From: Streptomyces phyllanthi
Lineage (GTDB): Bacteria > Actinomycetota > Actinomycetes > Streptomycetales > Streptomycetaceae
Assembly (NCBI RefSeq): GCF_009377205.1
Contig: NZ_VJZE01000030.1
Location: forward strand, 1 to 39,735
DNA: 39,735 nucleotides
Reading direction: 5' to 3'
Under the pieces are notes generated by a model. That model saw only the letters and a program-made list of their open reading frames with translations. It made no database searches and had not been told where the DNA came from. Shown piece after piece: positions 35,297-39,735 of the stretch. Made by a program: the position numbers and the translations under genes. Each line of letters begins with the position of its first letter. The first letter of the stretch is position 1.

Positions 35297-35735
35297 GCGA
35301 AGTTCCTTTGCGACGGGGTGCGTTGGTCGACGTGCTCGGGCAGGGGTCACTTGAGTCCGCGGGTGGCTGTGGCGGGGACGAAGCCGCCTCCGGACGATCG
35401 GGACAGAGCGCCGGCACGGGGACGACGTACACCACGGCGCCCGCCGCGAACCGGCCGCGTACCCGTCCGTCGTGCATCAGGTGCGGGCACCCGGCATCGC
35501 CCGGCCGCGACGGTGACGGGGGTCGCGTCCGCGGCGAGCCTATCGGGACCCCCCCCGGGGCGTACCCCGCCAGGGCCGTTTCTGCTCGGCTTGGTTGTCG
35601 TGGAAATGGTGGCCGGTTACCTGGATTCCGTCCGGGCGTATCCGGCCCCGCCGCCACTTGCCACTCGTCACCCGCCACCGCTTCGGTACCGGCACCGCCG
35701 CGTACGTCGGCACCTCACCCCGCCCCGATGCCCAC
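35297..35735. other. Gene-poor stretch upstream of eda and the acs relic
   Basis: 439 bases with no gene I can support. It must contain the promoter of the eda operon on the minus strand. On the plus strand the frame leading into the acetoacetyl-CoA synthetase relic is open from 35595, but the encoded residues do not resemble the missing part of that enzyme. No insertion sequence is visible at the breakpoint. Confidence 0.5.
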
Positions 35736-36809
35736 TGGATGATGTGGAACCTGGTCGTCTCCGCCCTTCTGACCGGCGCCACGGCCTGCACGTACGACGG
35801 CAGCCCCGCCCTCCTCACCCAGCCGGACATCCTCTGGGAGCTGGCGGCCCGCCACCGCGTCACCCTCTTCGGCACCAGTCCCCAGTACCTGCTCGCCATG
35901 GCGAAATTCGGCATCGACCCGTCCGCCCACGACCTGTCCTCGGTCCGCGCCATCGGCTGCACCGGCTCCACCCTCCCGGCCTCCGCCTACCCCTGGGTGC
36001 GGGAGCACGTCGGCGAGCGCGTCCAGCTGGTCTCCGTCAGCGGTGGCACGGACATCGTGTCGGGCTTCGCGGGATCGGCGCCCAACACCTCCGTCTGGGC
36101 GGGGGAGTTGTCCGCGCCCCACCTGGGCGTGGCGCTGGCCGCGTACGACGCCGAGGGCCTCCCCGTGGTGGACCGGGTCGGCGAGCTGGTCGTCACCCGC
36201 CCCATGCCGTCCATGCCGCTGTACTTCTGGAACGACCCCGACGGCACCCGCTACCACGACGCCTACTTCTCGACGTACCCCGGCGTCTGGCGGCACGGCG
36301 ACCGGATCACCCTCACCTCCCACGGTTCGGTGATCGTCCACGGCCGCTCCGACTCCACCCTCAACCGCAACGGCGTACGGCTGGGCAGCGCCGACATCCA
36401 CGAGGTCGTCGAACGCCTCCCGGAGATCACCGAGGCCCTGGTCATCGGCGCGGAGGAACCGGACGGCGGCTACTGGATGCCCCTGTTCGTCGTCCTCGCC
36501 GCCGAAGTGACCCTGGACGACGCCGTTCGCGACCGGATCCGCGACGCCATCCGTACCGGTGTCTCACCCCGCCATGTCCCCGACGAGATCATCGAAGTCC
36601 CGGCCGTTCCGCACACCCGCACCGGCAAGAAACTCGAGGTCCCCGTCAAACGCCTCCTCCAGGGCGCCCCCGCCGACCAGGTCGTCAACCCCGCCACCGT
36701 CGACAACCCCGGCCTCATCGACCACTACGCCCGCCTGGGAGCCGACCGCCGCGACCGCAGGATCACCGGGCTCGGCCATTCCCCGGACGGCGAGGGAAAC
36801 AGGGCGTGA
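35736..36809 (+). pseudogene. Acetoacetyl-CoA synthetase, N-terminally truncated relic
   Basis: 357 codons from WMMWNLVVSALLTGA to the stop match the second half of acetoacetate-CoA ligase, an ANL-superfamily enzyme normally about 650 residues. Visible are GCTGSTLPASAYPWV, the adenylation-core segment SVSGGTDIVSGF, the A8 hinge region YFSTYPGVWRHGDR...GRSDSTLNRNGVRLG, and the catalytic C-terminal lysine in HTRTGKKLEVPVKRLL. The whole N-terminal half, including the P-loop-like AMP-binding motif, is missing and homology stops abruptly at 35736. A TTG at 35595 could open the frame, but the product could not adenylate acetoacetate. The remaining frame is intact, so the loss is probably recent or the fragment is tolerated. 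Confidence 0.8.
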
Positions 36810-36986
36810 TGCGCCGGAAGCGAGTGATGTCCCGTCATTGATCCCGGTGTGCTTGCTGACCTGCCGTCTCCTCGGTCCTACCGCGCCCCACGAGATCCGG
36901 CGCACCGCGTGTGTCGCTCACAGCCCCGTCTCATAACCTCGTGCGTGGAGACGTCAGATGCCATGTGTGTCTACTTCGAGGAGGCA

Positions 36987-37988
36987 ATGGTGCTCGTACG
37001 GGGCACGCGGTTGCTCGCGGGAGCCATGACCGTGGCCTGCATGGTGCTCGTCGGCCCCAGTGCCCCAAGCGGTGCCCTCTCCGCCAGGTCACTGCCCGTC
37101 GAAGCCGTCAGGGATGTCATGTCGAACCGGGTCATGACGTGGAACATCTGCAACCCCTGCGAGGTGAGCAACGTCGACCGGGCAGCGGAGATCGCTGCGT
37201 ATGCGCCCCAGGTCATCGGCCTGCAGGAGGCATGCGTGCGTGATGTCGAGAGGATCCGGGCCTATCTGGAGAGCCTTCACGGGCTGGTTTACCACGTCGA
37301 GTACGGGATGGTCCTTCGGGACTGGGGCCGCTGCGGGGGAGTGCCGTGGAATCCGGGGGCCTTCGGCCAGGCGGTCCTCTCGGCGGCACCGATGACGGAC
37401 GTCGTCAACGTGGAATACCCCGACGGCGGATCCGAAGACCGCGGGTACATGGCAGTCACCACCACCGTGGGCGGCCGGCCCGTCCGGGTCTTCGACACAC
37501 ACCTCGCCCATCGACGTCAAGAGGCAGTACGAGCCGACCAGATCGGCGTACTCGCCGCAGACGTCGCCCAGCACGACCGCGCGATCGTCTTCGGCGACTT
37601 CAACGCCGCGCCGGACGCCCCCGAACTCACCGGGATGTGGGCACTGGCCGCGGATACAGACCCCCAGTGCCATCCCTCGCCCACCGGCACCTGCAAGCCG
37701 ACCACCGACTGGCAGAGCAAGTTCGACTACATTTTCCTCCGAGGTATCGCCCCGCTCGAGCACCATGTGCATCCGACCCCGTACTCGGACCACCACCTGC
37801 TGCACACCGACCTGGATCCGGACTCCGATGCTGAGCCGGATGCGGAGTCGACGACGCGGCGCGAAAGGACGGCGGCGCCGATGACGAGCACGCCTGCCAG
37901 GTCCATGGCGGCGACGGTGTCCGACACCGGTCCGAAAACCACGCCGCTTTCGGACCAGCGATCCGATGGCCGGACAGTGGCGGGCTAA
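36987..37988 (+). CDS. Secreted endonuclease/exonuclease/phosphatase-family protein
   Basis: 333 residues. The signal peptide is about residues 1-35 (LLAGAMTVACMVLVGPSAPSGALS). The EEP fold then shows its ordered motifs: TWNICN near 55, the Mg-binding Glu in VIGLQEAC, FDTHLAHRR, the catalytic VFGDFNAAPD, and the final SDHHLLHTDL. Members cut DNA or RNA or act as phosphodiesterases; the substrate here is unknown. The last 45 or so residues are an acidic Asp/Glu/Ser/Thr-rich tail without a membrane helix or sorting signal. GAGGAGG lies just before ATG 36987 with a tight spacing; GTG 36990 is an equally good start. Its stop overlaps the stop of the convergent 115-residue gene by three bases. Confidence 0.82.
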   Translation: MVLVRGTRLLAGAMTVACMVLVGPSAPSGALSARSLPVEAVRDVMSNRVMTWNICNPCEVSNVDRAAEIAAYAPQVIGLQEACVRDVERIRAYLESLHGLVYHVEYGMVLRDWGRCGGVPWNPGAFGQAVLSAAPMTDVVNVEYPDGGSEDRGYMAVTTTVGGRPVRVFDTHLAHRRQEAVRADQIGVLAADVAQHDRAIVFGDFNAAPDAPELTGMWALAADTDPQCHPSPTGTCKPTTDWQSKFDYIFLRGIAPLEHHVHPTPYSDHHLLHTDLDPDSDAEPDAESTTRRERTAAPMTSTPARSMAATVSDTGPKTTPLSDQRSDGRTVAG

Positions 37989-38332
37989 TCGCCCGAGAAG
38001 GCAATGTGCACATCCCTGTCCGCGCGGCACCGCAGGCCCCAGGCCAGCAGTGTCGTGAGAATCTCGCGCTCGGCACCTCTCAGCCGAGCCAGATCCGAAC
38101 TCTCCAGCTCCCGCACCATCCGGTCCACTGCCTCTCCGCGCAGCGTGGTGTCCCCGTAGGGATCGACGCCGGCCAGGGTGGGCAGTCGGTGCCGGCCCAG
38201 CCTTTCCACGGCCCTCCCGAACTCCTCGTCGACGACTGTCCGCTCCAGCATCCCTGTTGCGGGTCGTGGCCCCGGCTTGCGACCTGTCCGGGACGTCGAG
38301 GTCCCACGCCGAAGTTCCATGACGAGCGCCAT
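37985..38332 (-). CDS. Hypothetical 115-residue protein
   Basis: A small soluble protein: a basic Thr/Ser/Arg-rich N-terminus (RRGTSTSRTGRKPGPRP), then a helical core around LPTLAGVDPYGDTTLRGEAVDRMVRELESS. The 'DPYGDT' segment followed by an acidic helix recurs in small actinobacterial proteins of unknown function, as far as I recall. It has no signal peptide, membrane segment or catalytic motif. ATG 38332 is supported by GAGGAGG eight bases upstream; a longer start at 38356 is possible. It is convergent and overlapping at the stop with the EEP-family gene. Confidence 0.65.
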   Translation of the reverse strand: MALVMELRRGTSTSRTGRKPGPRPATGMLERTVVDEEFGRAVERLGRHRLPTLAGVDPYGDTTLRGEAVDRMVRELESSDLARLRGAEREILTTLLAWGLRCRADRDVHIAFSGD

Positions 38333-38716
38333 CCCCGTTACCTCCTCATTCGTCATTTCCGGTCGAGCTGGACAGGGTCGAACGGACGCCTTCGCCCCCG
38401 TGTGGTGATGCGCCCGCTCAGCGGCACCGCCAGGAGGGCGACGGCCGCAAGCCCGAAGCCGAGCGGTCTGCTCACGGTCGTGGTAGTGGCGCAACATGGC
38501 ACCTTCACTCGAAGCGGGCGCCGTCCGTGTCGGCTGCCCGGGGAGCTCCATCTCGCTCCAGGCCGGCGAGACTGTCAAGGCCTGGGGTGATTCGGCAGAG
38601 CGTCACGGGGCACAGTGGTCCGGCGACCGAGAGCCCCACGCCGGCCAAGGCATCGGGGCGGGAGCGGCCCCGGCGATTCCCGCCGGGGCCGCTCACGTCG
38701 CACCTTTCGGCTCTGG
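38333..38716. other. Intergenic stretch between the 115-residue gene and the GH5 gene
   Basis: 384 bases with no supportable gene. It contains the GH5 terminator hairpin at 38662-38694 and, nearer 38333-38500, the presumed promoter of the small gene. Frames open here (for example from 38578 on the minus strand) lack ribosome sites and give arginine-rich shadow proteins. Confidence 0.5.
38662..38694. terminator. Terminator hairpin of the GH5 gene
   Basis: GAGCGGCCCCGGCG (38662-38675), loop ATTCC, and the exact complement (38681-38694): a perfect 14-base stem with a five-base loop. It begins 22 bases past the stop codon of the minus-strand cellulase gene. Confidence 0.8.
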
Positions 38717-39735
38717 TCAGAAGTCGTCCGCCGTCCTGACGCGGTCGCGGATCCAGACGCCCGCGGGCTTGAGGGCGGACGTGCCGGTCCACGGACCGTT
38801 GTTGGCGCAGGTGCCCGACTTGAAGACGGCGCCGGTGCGCTCGTCGTCGGAGAAGTTCCAGTTGACCCAGCTGATCTTCTTGGCCTCCAGCAGATCGAGA
38901 TAGCGCTGGGACATGGCGAAGTCGTTGCTGCCCTCACCCGCGTAGTTCTGGGTGCCGAACTCGGTGACGAAGACGGGGATGCGGTCGGCCGCCCGGGCGA
39001 GGGTCTGGAGGTATTCGTCCCGGTGCGAGTACGCGTAGAAGTGGAACGTGTACATGATGTTGGCCGCGTTCACCTGGTTGTTGATCACCTCGGACTCGTT
39101 CGAGCCCTCCGAGACGCCGAGTGAGGACCAGGCGCGGGTGCCGACCAGGACCGGAGTGTTCGGGTCCTTCGCCCTGATGACGGGGATGAGCTGCTCGGCG
39201 TAGCTCTTGATGCGGGACCAGCTCACCCCGCTGGGCTCGTTCGCGATCTCGTACAGCAGGTTGTTCTTGTCGCGGTGGCGCTGGGCGATCTCGGAGAAGA
39301 AGGTCTTGGCACGGGCGAGGTTCTGGTGCGGGTCGCCGGGGTCGAGCATGTGCCAGTCGACGATGGCGTACAGGCCGCGGGCCGTGGCCTGCTCGATGGC
39401 GGAGTGGACCAGGTCGGTGAAGCGGCGCGGATCGGTCTCGTAGCCGCCCTCCTGGATGTACATGGAGATGCGCAGGACGTCCGCCTTCCAGTCGGTGGCG
39501 AGCGCGTTGAGCGAGCTGTTGGTGACACACCGGCTGTACCACTGCAGGCCGTGTGTGCTCATGCCGCGGAGCTGGATCGGCTTTCCGCGCTGGTTGCAGA
39601 GCTTGGTGCCGCAGACCTCGAGCTGTCCGTTGGCGGCGACCGGTGTGGCTGCCGACGGGGCTGTGGCCGCCGGCAGGGCGGTGGGGGCTGCGGGGGTGGC
39701 CTGTGCCGCTCCTGGTGTCGGGATGAGGCCGAGGA
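38717..39735 (-). CDS. Secreted GH5 cellulase (endoglucanase), start beyond window
   Basis: About 339 codons are visible and the start lies past the right edge. The visible N-terminal end shows the tail of a signal peptide (LGLIPTPGAAQA), then an Ala/Pro/Thr linker and the mature enzyme (QLEVCGTKLCNQRGKPIQLRG). The GH5 fold has the catalytic acid/base Glu in YEIANEPSG (codon 39236-39238) and the nucleophile Glu in FVTEFGTQ, with the conserved HFYAYSH His/Tyr block between them. It would cleave beta-1,4-glucan outside the cell. No C-terminal carbohydrate-binding module is present; an N-terminal one is unlikely because the signal peptide adjoins the catalytic domain. The gene ends in a strong hairpin terminator. 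Confidence 0.92.
   Translation of the reverse strand, partial: LGLIPTPGAAQATPAAPTALPAATAPSAATPVAANGQLEVCGTKLCNQRGKPIQLRGMSTHGLQWYSRCVTNSSLNALATDWKADVLRISMYIQEGGYETDPRRFTDLVHSAIEQATARGLYAIVDWHMLDPGDPHQNLARAKTFFSEIAQRHRDKNNLLYEIANEPSGVSWSRIKSYAEQLIPVIRAKDPNTPVLVGTRAWSSLGVSEGSNESEVINNQVNAANIMYTFHFYAYSHRDEYLQTLARAADRIPVFVTEFGTQNYAGEGSNDFAMSQRYLDLLEAKKISWVNWNFSDDERTGAVFKSGTCANNGPWTGTSALKPAGVWIRDRVRTADDF

Noticed and set aside
8882..36986. Insertion sequence or integrase explaining the island
   Set aside because: I found no transposase, integrase or terminal inverted repeats; only gene relics hint at rearrangement.

Overview
The window is high-GC actinobacterial DNA, most likely Streptomyces. Evidence: strong GC bias at third codon positions, AGGAGG-type ribosome binding sites with frequent GTG starts, secreted glycoside hydrolases, an SP-repeat surface protein, and near absence of TTA leucine codons. 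The genus is an inference; no rRNA or other marker gene is present.

Left flank (1-8881), ordinary genome: the end of a universal stress protein, a PrmC/HemK-like methyltransferase, a FadH-type 2,4-dienoyl-CoA reductase with a perfect 20-bp palindrome over its putative promoter followed by a PadR-family regulator, two secreted or surface proteins on the minus strand (an SP-repeat membrane-anchored protein and a three-FN3 lipoprotein), a GH75 chitosanase with a DasR-site-like sequence in the shared upstream region, and a PTS-type dihydroxyacetone kinase operon (dhaK-dhaL-dhaM).

Centre (about 9.3-33.3 kb), the notable region: a 24-kb island made almost entirely of putative cysteine proteases of the caspase/separase clan. 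It has five large CHAT-domain proteins carrying TPR-like helical regions (A 9341-12940 plus; B 12957-17630 minus; C 20414-22945 minus; D about 23180-25597 plus; E 29424-32882 plus) and two paralogous caspase-domain proteins (1 17900-20413 plus; 2 26859-28790 plus). All seven keep the His and Cys of the catalytic dyad. CHAT-D, an unrecognised 422-residue protein and caspase-2 form a tightly coupled operon with two GTGA overlaps. CHAT-E is followed by a small protein with a C-terminal membrane segment. Caspase-1 lies between CHAT-B and CHAT-C, which share a subfamily signature. CHAT-A and CHAT-D each carry one in-frame TTA codon, the only two I found in the window, suggesting bldA-linked developmental control. 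The layout suggests a regulated-cell-death or conflict network in which TPR-CHAT proteases sense a trigger, caspases amplify, and membrane-active parts (the caspase-1 C-terminus, the small membrane protein) execute. That function is inference.

Right flank (33.6-39.7 kb), mixed: a 2-keto-3-deoxygluconate kinase/KDPG aldolase pair with a 16-codon overlapping upstream ORF, an N-terminally truncated acetoacetyl-CoA synthetase relic, a secreted endonuclease/exonuclease/phosphatase-fold protein, a 115-residue unknown protein, and a GH5 cellulase that runs off the right edge. Gene relics at 28.8-29.1 kb and 35.7-36.8 kb point to past rearrangement in and beside the island. I saw no rRNA, tRNA, CRISPR array or insertion sequence.
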